Shown here: positions 36,566 to 45,271 of the stretch, in pieces
How the letters are laid out: every line of letters begins with the position of its first letter
Position numbering within the stretch: the stretch's first letter is position 1
From: Faecalibacterium longum CLA-AA-H243
GTDB taxonomy: Bacteria; Bacillota; Clostridia; Oscillospirales; Ruminococcaceae
Direction of reading: 5' to 3'
NCBI RefSeq assembly: GCF_020687245.1
Contig: NZ_JAJEQG010000001.1
Coordinates: forward strand, 186,001-250,000
Length of the DNA stretch: 64,000 bases
Translations under genes and position numbers: made by a program
The notes under the pieces: model-generated
The model's database searches: none
What the model was told of the DNA's origin: nothing
The model's input: only the letters and a program-made list of their open reading frames with translations

Positions 36566-36746
36566 AAAAATACACCGCGTCGTCTTTTGGTCAGACTCCT
36601 GCGGTGTATCATGGGCAGATGCATTCAGGACGCGGCAGATTCAATCCATACTGCCCGCATCGCAGGAGGAGCGTTGTTTGGGGTTGTCTAAATGGTCGCC
36701 GGACATCGTATTCGCTTCCTCCTGTAAAGTATTTGCCTTTTTCAGC
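36566..36746 (-). promoter_or_regulatory. mgtE leader with mutually exclusive terminator and antiterminator
   Basis: Reading on the minus strand, an outer stem CTCCTGC/GCAGGAG (plus 36662-36668 with 36596-36602) encloses GGGCAG/CTGCCC (plus 36651-36656 with 36613-36618). Downstream, ATACACCGC pairs with GCGGTGTAT (plus 36601-36609 with 36570-36578) followed by TTTTAT, an intrinsic terminator. The terminator 5' arm overlaps the last bases of the outer stem, so both cannot form fully. This is the layout of a transcriptional riboswitch or attenuator. The M-box (ykoK) consensus as I recall it does not fit. Confidence 0.65.
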
Positions 36747-36752
36747 CCCGTC

Positions 36753-36781
36753 ATCATACTACGGCTGGACGATTTTTTCAA
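36753..36781 (-). promoter_or_regulatory. sigma-A promoter of mgtE
   Basis: On the minus strand TTGAAA (plus 36776-36781) and TATGAT (plus 36753-36758) are 17 bases apart. Confidence 0.75.
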
Positions 36782-36823
36782 CCCCTTTTACAAAATTTTT
36801 ACCAGATTATTGCCAGATCGCAC

Positions 36824-36863
36824 AAAAGAGCAGCCGCTCTCCCGTGAGGAAAGCGGCTGCTCT
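36824..36863 (-). terminator. terminator of proS
   Basis: AGAGCAGCCGCT (36827-36838) pairs with AGCGGCTGCTCT (36852-36863), and the minus strand continues with TTTTGTG. Confidence 0.8.
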
Positions 36864-36886
36864 CAGTTGTCTTGCAAAAGTTTCGC

Positions 36887-38326
36887 TTAGTATGCGATGC
36901 CCCAGTAGACCATGGTCTTGGCGGGCTTGCCACAGCAGGGGCAGACATCGCTCAGGTGCTCCTGCTCGAAGGGCATGCAGCGGCTGGACAGGCCGACTTC
37001 TTCCTTCATCTTCATCTCGCAGGCCAGGTCGCCGCACCACATGGTCTTGATGTAGCCGGTGTTGGCCTTGGCCAGCTCCTTGACCTCGTCCATGGTGGTG
37101 GCAGCCCAGGTGCGCTTCTCACGGTTGGCAAGAGCGCGCTCGTACAGGTCCTTGCGCAGAGCCTCCAGCTGGGCCGGGATCGCGGTCTCCAGCTCGTCCA
37201 GAGAGACGAACACCTTCTCGCGGGTGTCGCGGCGGACGAGGACGCACTGGTTCTTCTCCAGGTCCTTGGGGCCGATCTCGAGGCGCAGAGGCACGCCCTT
37301 CATCTCCCACTGAGAGAACTTCCAGCCGGGAGCGTTGTCGCTGTCGTCCAGCTTGACGCGGGCGTACTTGGAGATCTTCTCGGCCAGCTCAGCAGCCTTC
37401 TCGGAGACGCCGGGCTTGTGGGCAGCGATAGGCACCACCACGACCTGGATGGGGGCGACAGCCGGGGGCAGGATGAGACCGTCGTCGTCGCCGTGGGTCA
37501 TGATGATAGCGCCCACCAGACGGGTGGAAACGCCCCAGCTGGTCTGGAACGGATGATGCAGCTGGTTGTCGCGGCCGGTAAAGGTCACGTCGTAAGCCTT
37601 GCTGAACTTATCGCCGAAGTAGTGGCTGGTGCCGCTCTGCAGGGCCTTGCCGTCCTTCATCATGGCTTCGATGGTATAGGTAGCCTCAGCACCGGCGAAC
37701 TTCTCCTTATCGGTCTTGCGGCCCTTGACAACAGGGATAGCCAGGTCCTGCTCACAGACGTCTGCGTAGCAGTTCAGCTGCTGCTGGGTCTCAGCCTCAG
37801 CCTCGGCGGCAGTCTCGTGGATGGTGTGGCCCTCCTGCCACCAGAACTCGCGGCTGCGCAGGAAGGGACGGGTGGTCTTCTCCCAGCGCACGACGCTGCA
37901 CCACTGGTTGTACTTCATGGGCAGCTCGCGGTAGCTGTGCAGCACGCGGGACCAGTGGTCGCAGAACATGGTCTCGCTGGTGGGGCGGACAGCCAGACGC
38001 TCTTCCAGCTTGTCGGAGCCGCCCATCGTGACCCACGCCACCTCCGGCGCGAAGCCATTGACCAGCTCGCCTTCCTTCTGCAGCAGGCTCTCAGGGATCA
38101 GCACGGGCATTGCCACGTTCTCATGGCCGGTAGCCTTGAAGCGGGCATCCATATCCTTCTGGATGAGCTCCCAAATCGCCTGACCATAGGGGCGCAGGAT
38201 GATGAAGCCCTTCACGCTGGAATACTCGACCAGCTCTGCCTTGACGCAGATGTCGGTATACCACTGTGCGAAGTTCTCCTCCTGACTGGTGATCGCCTGT
38301 ACGAGCTTTTTGTTGTCTTTTGCCAT
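36887..38326 (-). CDS. proS: prolyl-tRNA synthetase, archaeal/eukaryotic-like type
   Basis: The enzyme charges tRNA-Pro. The 479 residues lack the bacterial INS editing insertion and end with a zinc-binding-like C-terminal domain ([27 protein letters not shown]..., split by family comparison) and a terminal Tyr, as in archaeal ProRS. Class II motifs are seen at [31 protein letters not shown] and [17 protein letters not shown]. It uses AGGATAAG as ribosome site at 38326. It follows acpP behind a terminator. Confidence 0.96.
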   Translation of the reverse strand: MAKDNKKLVQAITSQEENFAQWYTDICVKAELVEYSSVKGFIILRPYGQAIWELIQKDMDARFKATGHENVAMPVLIPESLLQKEGELVNGFAPEVAWVTMGGSDKLEERLAVRPTSETMFCDHWSRVLHSYRELPMKYNQWCSVVRWEKTTRPFLRSREFWWQEGHTIHETAAEAEAETQQQLNCYADVCEQDLAIPVVKGRKTDKEKFAGAEATYTIEAMMKDGKALQSGTSHYFGDKFSKAYDVTFTGRDNQLHHPFQTSWGVSTRLVGAIIMTHGDDDGLILPPAVAPIQVVVVPIAAHKPGVSEKAAELAEKISKYARVKLDDSDNAPGWKFSQWEMKGVPLRLEIGPKDLEKNQCVLVRRDTREKVFVSLDELETAIPAQLEALRKDLYERALANREKRTWAATTMDEVKELAKANTGYIKTMWCGDLACEMKMKEEVGLSSRCMPFEQEHLSDVCPCCGKPAKTMVYWGIAY

Positions 38327-38389
38327 TTTAATCTTATCCTCCCAAGGCCGTGCGCCAAACGCTCATCGTTCCGCACGAACCCATATATA

Positions 38390-38443
38390 AAGCCCCGCCG
38401 CCTACTCTGCCGTGTGCAGAGGCGCGGATGCGGGGCTTTTTTG
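38390..38443. terminator. terminator of acpP
   Basis: AAGCCCCGC (38390-38398) pairs with GCGGGGCTT (38430-38438), with an inner CTCTGC/GCAGAG stem. Minus-strand sequence after the stem is T-poor but plus-strand sequence continues TTTTTT, so direction is ambiguous. Confidence 0.6.
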
Positions 38444-38455
38444 CTTGTTGGTCGC

Positions 38456-38689
38456 TCAGCCCTTGTGGCTGTCCACAAACTTCACCACATCACCCACCGT
38501 GCGCAGGTTCTCGATGGCGTCGTCCGGCACCTCGATGCCAAACTCATCCTCCAGCGTCATCACCATATCCACGATGTCGAGGCTGTCGGCCTCAAAATCG
38601 CCCATAATGTCACTGTCCATCGTGATCTTAGCGGGGTCGATGTCCAGCTGTTCTGCCAGCAGTGCGCGGATCTTCTCAAACGTATCCAT
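38456..38689 (-). CDS. acpP: acyl carrier protein
   Basis: This carrier of growing acyl chains in fatty-acid synthesis has 77 residues and the phosphopantetheine attachment serine in FEADSLDIVDM. The rest of the four-helix fold is clear (EDEFGIEVPDDAIENLRTVGD, split in the family alignment). The ATG at 38689 follows AAAGGAG. No other fatty-acid genes are adjacent. Confidence 0.95.
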   Translation of the reverse strand: MDTFEKIRALLAEQLDIDPAKITMDSDIMGDFEADSLDIVDMVMTLEDEFGIEVPDDAIENLRTVGDVVKFVDSHKG

Positions 38690-38804
38690 GATAGCGGTCT
38701 CCTTTTGCTTTAATTTCGCATCTTCACGCTGCGCAGACCATGGCAGCCTTTCCCTCCTCCCCTTTGGCGGGCAGACTGTCTCCCTGCGCAGAACGCTCTC
38801 TTTC

Positions 38805-38833
38805 TTTATATCCCATGATATGCTTATTGTCAA
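38805..38833 (-). promoter_or_regulatory. sigma-A promoter of acpP
   Basis: On the minus strand TTGACA (plus 38828-38833) and TATAAA (plus 38805-38810) are 17 bases apart. Confidence 0.8.
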
Positions 38834-38906
38834 GCCCCGTTTTGCATCCGGCATGGTTTTCCGGGCAAAAATTCCGCTCAAAATCTCTCTGCCAGCCCTT
38901 TTCTGC

Positions 38907-38935
38907 TTGACAGACGGGGGCTATTTTCTTATCAT
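38907..38935 (+). promoter_or_regulatory. sigma-A promoter of dapF
   Basis: TTGACA (38907-38912) and TATCAT (38930-38935) are 17 bases apart. It diverges from the acpP promoter about 75 bases away. Confidence 0.7.
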
Positions 38936-38989
38936 TATAGAGTGGCAAGTTTATGGGGACTGACCAGCAGCCCCAAAGGAGTTTTCAAC

Positions 38990-39829
38990 ATGAAGCTTTC
39001 ATTTACCAAAATGCAGGGCTGCGCCAACGATTATATCTATCTCGACTGCCGCGAAAGCGGTGTGCCGGAGAACATCGCAGCCCTTTCGCAGGACCTCTCC
39101 CGCCGCCACTTTTCCATCGGCGCGGACGGCATCATCTGCATCTGCGCCCCGGTGACGGCCGGCGCAGACGGACGGATGCGCATCTTCAACGCCGACGGCA
39201 GCGAGGCCCAGATGTGCGGCAACGGCGTACGCTGCGTGGCCGAGTGGCTCTACACCCACGGCGTCGCCAAAGAGACGCTCGTCGTGGACACCAACAGCGG
39301 CACCAAGACCATCACCCGCAAGGGCCGCCAGCTCTGGCAGGTGGAGATGGGCGGATACTCCGCCATGGCGGCGGCTCTGCCCGCCGTGAATATGGGCGAA
39401 GGCCCGCTGGTGGACTGCCCCCTCACCGTGGAGGACAGGACCTGGCGCGTCACCTGCATCAGCGTGGGCAACCCCCACTGCGTCACCGTCGTGGACGATG
39501 TGGACAGCCTGAAGCTCGAGGACATCGGCCCGGCGTTCGAGAAGCACCCGAACTTCCCGGAGCGGGTCAACACCGAGTTCGTGCAGGTGGTGGACTCCAC
39601 CCACCTGAAAATGCGGGTGTGGGAGCGGGGCAGCGGCGAGACCTGGGCCTGCGGCACCGGCACCTGTGCCACCGTGGCGGCGCTGACCGAGCTGGGCGTC
39701 TGCCCCGCCGGGGAGGACGTCCACGTCCAGCTGCGCGGCGGTGAGCTCATCATCCGGGTGCTGCCGGGCAAAAAACTGCTGATGACCGGCAGCGCGGTCA
39801 CCGTATGCGAAGGCGTCACTGAAGTTTAA
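38990..39829 (+). CDS. dapF: diaminopimelate epimerase
   Basis: The enzyme converts LL- to meso-diaminopimelate for lysine and peptidoglycan. The 279 residues carry both catalytic cysteines, in MCGNGVRC (near 74) and ACGTGTCA (near 219), plus QGCANDYIYLDC at the N-terminus. The ATG at 38990 follows AAAGGAG. The gene for the enzyme making its substrate, dapL, follows. Confidence 0.97.
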   Translation: MKLSFTKMQGCANDYIYLDCRESGVPENIAALSQDLSRRHFSIGADGIICICAPVTAGADGRMRIFNADGSEAQMCGNGVRCVAEWLYTHGVAKETLVVDTNSGTKTITRKGRQLWQVEMGGYSAMAAALPAVNMGEGPLVDCPLTVEDRTWRVTCISVGNPHCVTVVDDVDSLKLEDIGPAFEKHPNFPERVNTEFVQVVDSTHLKMRVWERGSGETWACGTGTCATVAALTELGVCPAGEDVHVQLRGGELIIRVLPGKKLLMTGSAVTVCEGVTEV

Positions 39830-39837
39830 GCATCCCT

Positions 39838-39902
39838 GCCCTCTCCGTTATGTTTTTGGCTTTCCCTCTGAGGGAGCCGGACGCGGAGCGGCCTGAGAGG
39901 GC
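39838..39902. repeat. short repeat, family B (65 bp)
   Basis: The left end GCCCTCTCCG and right end CCTGAGAGGGC are imperfect inverted repeats. An inner hairpin CCCTCTGAGGG lies at 39864-39874. The right end recurs alone near 17688. Confidence 0.6.
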
Positions 39903-39938
39903 AAGCCACTTATAAAGAAAGAATTGAGGGAAAGTATC

Positions 39939-41126
39939 ATGAAAATGAACAAACATTACAATGAGCTGAAGGCCAGCTACCTCTTTGTGGACATTGCCCA
40001 CAAGGTCGCCGCCTATCAGGAGGCACACCCTGAGAAGGAGATCATCCGTCTGGGCATCGGCGATGTGACCCAGCCGCTGGCCAAGTGCGTCGTGGACGCC
40101 ATGCATGACGCCGTCACCGAGATGGGTACCAAGGAAGGCTTCCACGGCTACGGCCCCGAGCAGGGCTACCCCTTCCTCAAGCAGGCCATTCAGGGCTACT
40201 ACGCAGGCCGCGGCACCAAGCTGGACGAGGACGAGATCTTCATCTCCGACGGTGCAAAGAGCGACCTTGCCAATGTGCTGGGCCTGTTCGACGTGGACAA
40301 CACCGTCCTCGTTCCGGACCCCGTCTACCCCACCTATGTGGACGACAATGTCACCGATGGCCGCAAGATCATCTATGGCCGCACCAGTCAGGAGAACGGT
40401 TTCCTCGGGATGCCCGACGACAGCGTGAAGGCTGACATCATCTACATCTGCAGCCCCAACAACCCCACCGGCGCTGCCTACACCCGCGACCAGCTCAAGG
40501 CATGGGTGGAGTACGCCAGAAAGAACAACGCCATCATCCTCTACGACGCCGCTTACGAGTGCTTCATCTCCGACGGCGAGCTGGCCCGCAGCATCTTCGA
40601 GATTGATGGCGCCCGCGAGTGCGCCATCGAGATCTGCTCCTTCTCCAAGATCGCAGGCTTCACCGGCACCCGCTGCGGCTACACCGTCGTGCCGAAAGAT
40701 CTGGAACGTGACGGCATGAACATCAACAAGCTCTGGCTGCGCCGCCAGACCACCAAGTTCAACGGTGTGCCTTATGTCGTGCAGCGCGGCGCTGCCGCCG
40801 TCTTTACTGAGAGCGGCATGGCTGAGATCCAGCACAACCTCGACTACTACCGCAAGAACGCCAAGGTCATCGCCGACGCTCTGGACGAGTGCGGCGTGTG
40901 GTACTGCGGCGGCAAGAACAGCCCCTACATCTGGCTGCGCTGCCCCGGTAGCATGAAGAGCTGGGAGTTCTTCGACTGGCTGCTGGAGAACTGCGGCGTC
41001 GTCGGCACCCCGGGCGTGGGCTTCGGCGAGTGCGGCGAGGGCTACTTCCGCCTGACCGCTTTCGGTGACGCCGAAAAGACCAGGGTGGCTGCCGAGCGCA
41101 TCAAGACCGCCATCAAGGCTCTGTAA
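39939..41126 (+). CDS. dapL: LL-diaminopimelate aminotransferase
   Basis: This PLP enzyme makes LL-diaminopimelate directly from tetrahydrodipicolinate, bypassing the succinyl or acetyl branches. The 395 residues start MKMNKHYNELKASYLFVDI. Substrate-region GIGDVTQPL and GYGPEQGYPFL are typical of DapL, and the PLP lysine is in SFSKIAGFTGTRCG near 236. The ATG at 39939 follows GAGGG. With dapF upstream it forms the last two steps to meso-DAP. Confidence 0.97.
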   Translation: MKMNKHYNELKASYLFVDIAHKVAAYQEAHPEKEIIRLGIGDVTQPLAKCVVDAMHDAVTEMGTKEGFHGYGPEQGYPFLKQAIQGYYAGRGTKLDEDEIFISDGAKSDLANVLGLFDVDNTVLVPDPVYPTYVDDNVTDGRKIIYGRTSQENGFLGMPDDSVKADIIYICSPNNPTGAAYTRDQLKAWVEYARKNNAIILYDAAYECFISDGELARSIFEIDGARECAIEICSFSKIAGFTGTRCGYTVVPKDLERDGMNINKLWLRRQTTKFNGVPYVVQRGAAAVFTESGMAEIQHNLDYYRKNAKVIADALDECGVWYCGGKNSPYIWLRCPGSMKSWEFFDWLLENCGVVGTPGVGFGECGEGYFRLTAFGDAEKTRVAAERIKTAIKAL

Positions 41127-41140
41127 ATTTTATCGCACAA

Positions 41141-41177
41141 AAAGAGGGAGGCACCCCGCCGGGGCGCCTCCCTTTTT
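41141..41177. terminator. bidirectional terminator between dapL and the epimerase gene
   Basis: AAAGAGGGAGGCACCCCG and CGGGGCGCCTCCCTTTTT form a long stem between converging genes. Confidence 0.85.
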
Positions 41178-41186
41178 GCTTGCAGT

Positions 41187-42068
41187 TTAGCGGTTGAAGG
41201 TCGTGCTGAGGGTCGTGCTCCACTCCTCACCGGGGGCGAGGCAGGCCGCAGCGGCACGCTGCTCCCACTCCTGCGGATCGTCCACCGAGGCGGGCAGCGA
41301 GTTCCACGGCTCGATGCAGACGAAGCGCACCGGCTTGGACAGGGCCGACCAGATGAGGGTGTAGGGGAAGCCGGCCACATCGCAGACGATGCTGCGGCCC
41401 GTGTCCTTCTCGTAGATACCCAGCGTCCTGGTGCGCAGGCCTGCCATGCAGAAGCTGTCGTTGTCGAAGAGGTCGTTGGTCAGCTGGATGGCCTGCTGGT
41501 TCTTCCACTGGTAGTAGCATTTGCCCGTCAGCAGGCCGCCCCCGCTGGCGTCGAGGATGACCGGGCTCTCAGGCTGGTCAAAGCGGAACTCGTAGTCCTC
41601 GACGGTGTGGCTGTCATCGAACGGCACCTGAAAGGCCGGGTGGTAGCCGATGCCGAACCGCAGCTCTTCGGCGCCGGGGTTCGAGACGGTGAGGGTGTGG
41701 TGAAGGGTCTTTCCGTCCAGCCGGAAGGTGCTGGTGAGCACGAAGTCGAAGGGGAACTTCTCCGCCTTCATGGCCTCATCCGGACGCAGCTCGAGCTGGA
41801 TGGTGTCGCCCTCCGCTTTCAGCAGGGTGTGCTCCACGTCCCGGGCAAAACCGTGCTGGCCGCCCTTGTAGGTCTTGCCGCCATGGGTGAAGCTGCCGTC
41901 CTTAAGCTTGCCAGTCCACGGGAAGAGGATGGGCGCGTGGCGCTTCCAGACTGCCGGGTCGGCCTGCCAGAGCAGCTCCTCCCCCGCCGCGTTCTTCAGG
42001 CTGACGGCCTCGGCACCGTGAGTGTCCACCGTAAGGCTCAGAAATTCGTTTTGAATGGTCGCCTGCAT
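41187..42068 (-). CDS. aldose 1-epimerase family protein (LacX-like)
   Basis: The family interconverts alpha and beta anomers of free sugars; LacX-type members have uncertain substrates. The 293 residues show a beta-sandwich pattern with HAPILFPWTGKL, KGGQHGFARD (His, first catalytic region), GIGYHPAFQVPF (second His) and FVCIEPWNSLP (Glu base). The ATG at 42068 follows AAGGAG. It stands alone between two terminators or repeats. Confidence 0.9.
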   Translation of the reverse strand: MQATIQNEFLSLTVDTHGAEAVSLKNAAGEELLWQADPAVWKRHAPILFPWTGKLKDGSFTHGGKTYKGGQHGFARDVEHTLLKAEGDTIQLELRPDEAMKAEKFPFDFVLTSTFRLDGKTLHHTLTVSNPGAEELRFGIGYHPAFQVPFDDSHTVEDYEFRFDQPESPVILDASGGGLLTGKCYYQWKNQQAIQLTNDLFDNDSFCMAGLRTRTLGIYEKDTGRSIVCDVAGFPYTLIWSALSKPVRFVCIEPWNSLPASVDDPQEWEQRAAAACLAPGEEWSTTLSTTFNR

Positions 42069-42192
42069 TTTCAGTATCTCCTTTGTCCTTCTTATTTTCC
42101 GGGGCCTGCTGTTTCCAGTATACTCCCCCGTGTGCCAAAAATAAAGCCCCCTTCCCATGCTTGCACAAATCGTCACTGGGCAAAAGCCTTCA

Positions 42193-42232
42193 CCCCTTGG
42201 GGACAGATTTCCCCCGACCGGGGGAAGCCTTT
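42193..42232. repeat. short palindromic repeat, family C
   Basis: CCCCTTGGGGACAG is followed by TTTCCCCCGACCGGGGGAAGCCTTTA. The second hairpin and the tail AAGCCTTTA recur at 46276-46302. Confidence 0.6.
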
Positions 42233-42265
42233 ATTCGGAAGCACGATTTCCATGCTCTGCTTGCT

Positions 42266-43414
42266 TCAACAGGGCTGTGCCAGCGGCAGGGTGACGACAA
42301 AGGTAGTGCCGTTTTCGCTGCTGCTCTCCACAGTCACACTGCCGCCGTGCAGTACGGCGATCTCCCGCACAAGGGCAAGGCCAAGCCCCACGCCGCCCAT
42401 CTCCCGGCTGCGGGACTTATCCACCCGGAAAAAGGGCTGGAAGATGCTCTCCCGGCAGTCTGCGGGGATGCCCGGGCCGGTATCCGCAACGCGCAGCACG
42501 GCAGTTTGCTTTTCCCGCCGCAGAGTGACGCGCACCGCACCGTCGAGGCGGTTATACTTGATACCGTTTTCCACCAGATTGAACACCAGTCGGTAGATCA
42601 GCGCATCACTGCCCACCATGCCCAGTTCCGCGCAGTCCTGCTGCAAGGAGATATTGTTTTTCTGGGCAAGGGGGGTCAGGTCGGTCAAAATTTCCTCCAC
42701 CAGCGGTGCAAGGGCGATCTGGTCAGTACGGGAGATCGATTGCAGATTGCTCATCTCTAATAAAGTGCGCACAAGGGCGGTCAGGCGATCCAGTTGCTCC
42801 CGCAGAGAGCTGACCAGCCCGGCAGTCTCGGCATCCATGGCTGGGTGCTCCTCTGCAAACAGTTCCAGCTTCGTCTGCAAAATAGCCAGCGGGGTGCGCA
42901 GCTCGTGGGCTGCGTTGCCCGCAAACTGCCGTTGTAATTCAAAGGACTGTGCCAGGCCATCCAGCATCCGGTTTACCGACCGGCTCAACTGCCCGAATTC
43001 CTGCACGGTATCTTCGTCCAGACGGACGGTAGCAATGCTGTCCTGATCGACCCGCTGCGCCTGCCGCGCAAGCTGCTGCAACGGTTTCAGAGCTCTGCCG
43101 CTGACAAAATAAGCGATGGCCGCGCTGAGGATGGTGACCACAGCAGTAATGCACCAGCCCTTGCGGCCAAAAACCACCTTTGCATCGTAGACTTCCTGTG
43201 AAAAATGCGCCAGCAGGCTGGACATTTCCTCCTGCGGGATCTCGATGGTCAAGGAATCCTCACTGCCGGGCTGATACTGCATCATAAAGCCGTTGAGGGC
43301 ATCCATGCCGGTTGCACCGGTGCGGTATAAAAGCAGGTTCATGCACACGCAGGCACAGGCGATGAGCAGCGCCGTCAGCAGGGTGATGCGCCATTGCAGG
43401 GACAACCGTTTCAT
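42266..43414 (-). CDS. sensor histidine kinase, OmpR-type partner
   Basis: This 382-residue membrane kinase has two transmembrane helices (about 10-30 and 88-108) flanking a small extracytoplasmic sensor of about 55 residues. A HAMP domain follows. The dimerisation box AAHELRTPLAIL has its His near 170, and the ATPase carries NLVENGIKYN, DTGPGIP and GVGLGLALV. The start overlaps the response-regulator stop (ATGA). The ligand is unknown, but the divergent operon encodes thiol and iron-sulfur proteins, so a redox or metal signal is plausible. Confidence 0.94.
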   Translation of the reverse strand: MKRLSLQWRITLLTALLIACACVCMNLLLYRTGATGMDALNGFMMQYQPGSEDSLTIEIPQEEMSSLLAHFSQEVYDAKVVFGRKGWCITAVVTILSAAIAYFVSGRALKPLQQLARQAQRVDQDSIATVRLDEDTVQEFGQLSRSVNRMLDGLAQSFELQRQFAGNAAHELRTPLAILQTKLELFAEEHPAMDAETAGLVSSLREQLDRLTALVRTLLEMSNLQSISRTDQIALAPLVEEILTDLTPLAQKNNISLQQDCAELGMVGSDALIYRLVFNLVENGIKYNRLDGAVRVTLRREKQTAVLRVADTGPGIPADCRESIFQPFFRVDKSRSREMGGVGLGLALVREIAVLHGGSVTVESSSENGTTFVVTLPLAQPC

Positions 43415-44088
43415 TGTACCTCTCCTCCGATCTCGTAGCCTTCCCCGATGCGGTTGCGGATGGGGTCGTAGCCCAGCACCGCCCGCAGCTTTTTGCGCAG
43501 GGCAGAGATATGTACCCGGATGGAGTTGCTGAAGCTGTCCACGCTTCCGTCCCAGACGTGCTCAATCAGCTCTTCCTGACTGACCGGGCGTCCCTGATGC
43601 AGCAGCAGATATTCCAGTACGCCGCTCTCCTTCCGCGTCAGGGCAAGGGTCTGACCATCCACCGTGGCAACGCGGCTGCGGGTGTTGAAGCTGAGCCGCC
43701 CGCAGCACAGGCAGACGTCCTGCTGGATGAACTTGCGCCGGGTCAGGCTGCGCACCCGGGCTTCCAATTCTGCAAGGTGGAATGGCTTGGAAAGATAATC
43801 GTTCGCCCCGGCATCCAGCCCCTCCACCTTATCTGAAATTTCACTGCGCGCTGATAAGATCAGCACACAGGTCTCAAGGTCGTGCTGCCGTAAGCTGCGC
43901 AACACCTGCATCCCGTCCACCTTGGGCAGATTGAGGTCCAGCAGCACAAGGTCGTACCGCTCTGCCGTCAGCGCTTCCAATGCGGCTTCGCCGTCTGCAC
44001 AGGCGTCCACCTCGTACCCGGACAGCCGCAGCTTCCGGGCAATGTCCTCCCGCAGGGAGTGCTCGTCCTCTACCACCAAAAGGCGCAT
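43411..44088 (-). CDS. OmpR-family response regulator
   Basis: The 225 residues comprise a receiver (VVEDE acidic pocket, phosphoacceptor Asp in LLDLNLPKVDG near 51, Lys in LSKPF) and a C-terminal winged helix (LTRKESGVLEYLLLHQG, FSNSIRVHISALRKKL). The ATG at 44088 follows GGAAGGG. It is the first gene of an operon with the kinase and is divergent from the CXXC-ferredoxin-TlpA operon. A direct repeat in the shared promoter region (44162-44183) is a likely binding site. Confidence 0.95.
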   Translation of the reverse strand: MRLLVVEDEHSLREDIARKLRLSGYEVDACADGEAALEALTAERYDLVLLDLNLPKVDGMQVLRSLRQHDLETCVLILSARSEISDKVEGLDAGANDYLSKPFHLAELEARVRSLTRRKFIQQDVCLCCGRLSFNTRSRVATVDGQTLALTRKESGVLEYLLLHQGRPVSQEELIEHVWDGSVDSFSNSIRVHISALRKKLRAVLGYDPIRNRIGEGYEIGGEVQ

Positions 44089-44137
44089 TTTGTTTTCCAC
44101 CCTTCCCGTAAAAAATCCATTTCTTGCGTTTTTCTTC

Positions 44138-44219
44138 ATTATAACAGATTATAGCAGACGGTGTTAAGATTCGTGTTAAGATTTTCTTCGCAGAAATTTT
44201 ATCCCGGATAGTGTATACT
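44138..44219. promoter_or_regulatory. divergent promoters with a response-regulator direct repeat
   Basis: TGTTAAGATT occurs twice, at 44162-44171 and 44174-44183. On the minus strand TTAACA (plus 44162-44167), within the first repeat, is 18 bases from TATAAT (plus 44138-44143) and would drive the regulator gene. On the plus strand TATACT (44214-44219) has no good -35, as in activator-dependent promoters, and the repeats end about 8 bases before that -35 position. Shared control of both units is inferred. Confidence 0.65.
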
Positions 44220-44243
44220 GGTGCCATCAAACAGCAGGAGGCT

Positions 44244-44390
44244 ATGATGTTCATGACAAAAAAACAGGCGCAGCTGCTTTTGCTTGCTGCCGGGGTACTG
44301 ATGCTGCTGTTCGGCGTATGGCGGGGCGAGGCAGACACCGTATTTTCAAAAGCCATCCGGCTGTGTATGGAGTGTGTGGGCATTGGATAA
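44244..44390 (+). CDS. CD1871A-type small CXXC-motif membrane protein
   Basis: This 48-residue protein is one hydrophobic helix (about 9-25) followed by a C-terminal LCMECVGIG. The C-x2-C tail and size fit the CD1871A family of small proteins found beside ferredoxin and thioredoxin-like genes in Clostridia. The ATG at 44244 follows CAGGAG. Its stop lies inside the beginning of the next gene, an 8-base overlap, so translation is coupled. The role is probably thiol or electron transfer at the membrane. Confidence 0.82.
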   Translation: MMFMTKKQAQLLLLAAGVLMLLFGVWRGEADTVFSKAIRLCMECVGIG

Positions 44391-45267
44391 GAAAAAATTA
44401 AATCCCCTTGCCCGGTTCCGGGGCTTTATACAGGCCGGAGCGACCCTTTTAACCAACATCCACCTGCCCAACTTTGCTAAAGGAACGCTGTATCAGGGCA
44501 ATGGAAAATACGTCTGCGTCCCGGGGCTGAACTGCTATTCCTGCCCGGGCGCTGCCGGTGCCTGCCCGGTGGGGGCGTTTCAGGCGGTAGTGGGCTCTTC
44601 CAAATTCCGCTTTTCCTACTACATCACCGGCATTCTCATCCTTTTCGGGGTGCTGCTGGGACGGTTCATCTGCGGTTTCCTCTGCCCGTTCGGGTGGTTT
44701 CAGGAGCTTTTGCACAAGATTCCCTCTCCCAAGCTTTCCACCAAAAAGCTAAAGCCGCTGCGCTATTTAAAGTATGCGGTGCTGCTGGTCATGGTGGTGC
44801 TGCTGCCATTGCTGGCGGTCAACGAGCTGGGCATGGGCGACCCCTTCTTCTGCAAATATCTCTGCCCACAGGGCGTGCTGGAAGGCGCCCTTCCCCTCTC
44901 CCTGACCAATGCTGGCATCCGCGCCGCGCTGGGCAAGCTGTTCACATGGAAAGCCTGCATTCTGCTGGCAGTCATTATGGGCAGCGTGGTGTTCTACCGC
45001 CCCTTCTGCAAGTGGCTGTGCCCGCTGGGCGCGTTTTATGCGCTGCTGAACAAGGTCTCGCTGTTCCAGATGCGTGTAGACACCCACAAATGCGTCTCCT
45101 GCGGCGCCTGCGCAAGGGCCTGTAAGATGGACGTAGACATTACCAAGACCCCCAACCACGCCGAATGTATCCGCTGTGGGATGTGTATGAAAGCCTGCCC
45201 CACGGACGCCATCCAGTACAAGTTCGGGCTGGGAGACCAATCAAACACCGAAACAACAAAGGAGTAA
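44383..45267 (+). CDS. 4Fe-4S binding membrane protein (NapH/polyferredoxin type)
   Basis: This 294-residue integral membrane protein has four to five hydrophobic segments. Cysteine motifs run through it: CYSCPGAAGACPVGA, CGFLCPFGW, CKYLCPQG and CKWLCPLG, and then two ferredoxin clusters CVSCGACARAC and CIRCGMCMKAC near the C-terminus. It resembles NapH/NosR electron conduits. The start is TTG 44383, 10 bases after GGAG in the previous gene; GTG 44374 is possible but too close. It probably passes electrons to or from the partner thioredoxin-like lipoprotein. Confidence 0.92.
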   Translation: MDKKKLNPLARFRGFIQAGATLLTNIHLPNFAKGTLYQGNGKYVCVPGLNCYSCPGAAGACPVGAFQAVVGSSKFRFSYYITGILILFGVLLGRFICGFLCPFGWFQELLHKIPSPKLSTKKLKPLRYLKYAVLLVMVVLLPLLAVNELGMGDPFFCKYLCPQGVLEGALPLSLTNAGIRAALGKLFTWKACILLAVIMGSVVFYRPFCKWLCPLGAFYALLNKVSLFQMRVDTHKCVSCGACARACKMDVDITKTPNHAECIRCGMCMKACPTDAIQYKFGLGDQSNTETTKE

Positions 45268-45271
45268 AACC

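Noticed and set aside
36566-36746. M-box magnesium riboswitch before mgtE
   Set aside because: The position fits, but I could not find the conserved M-box core blocks, so I describe only the competing stems.
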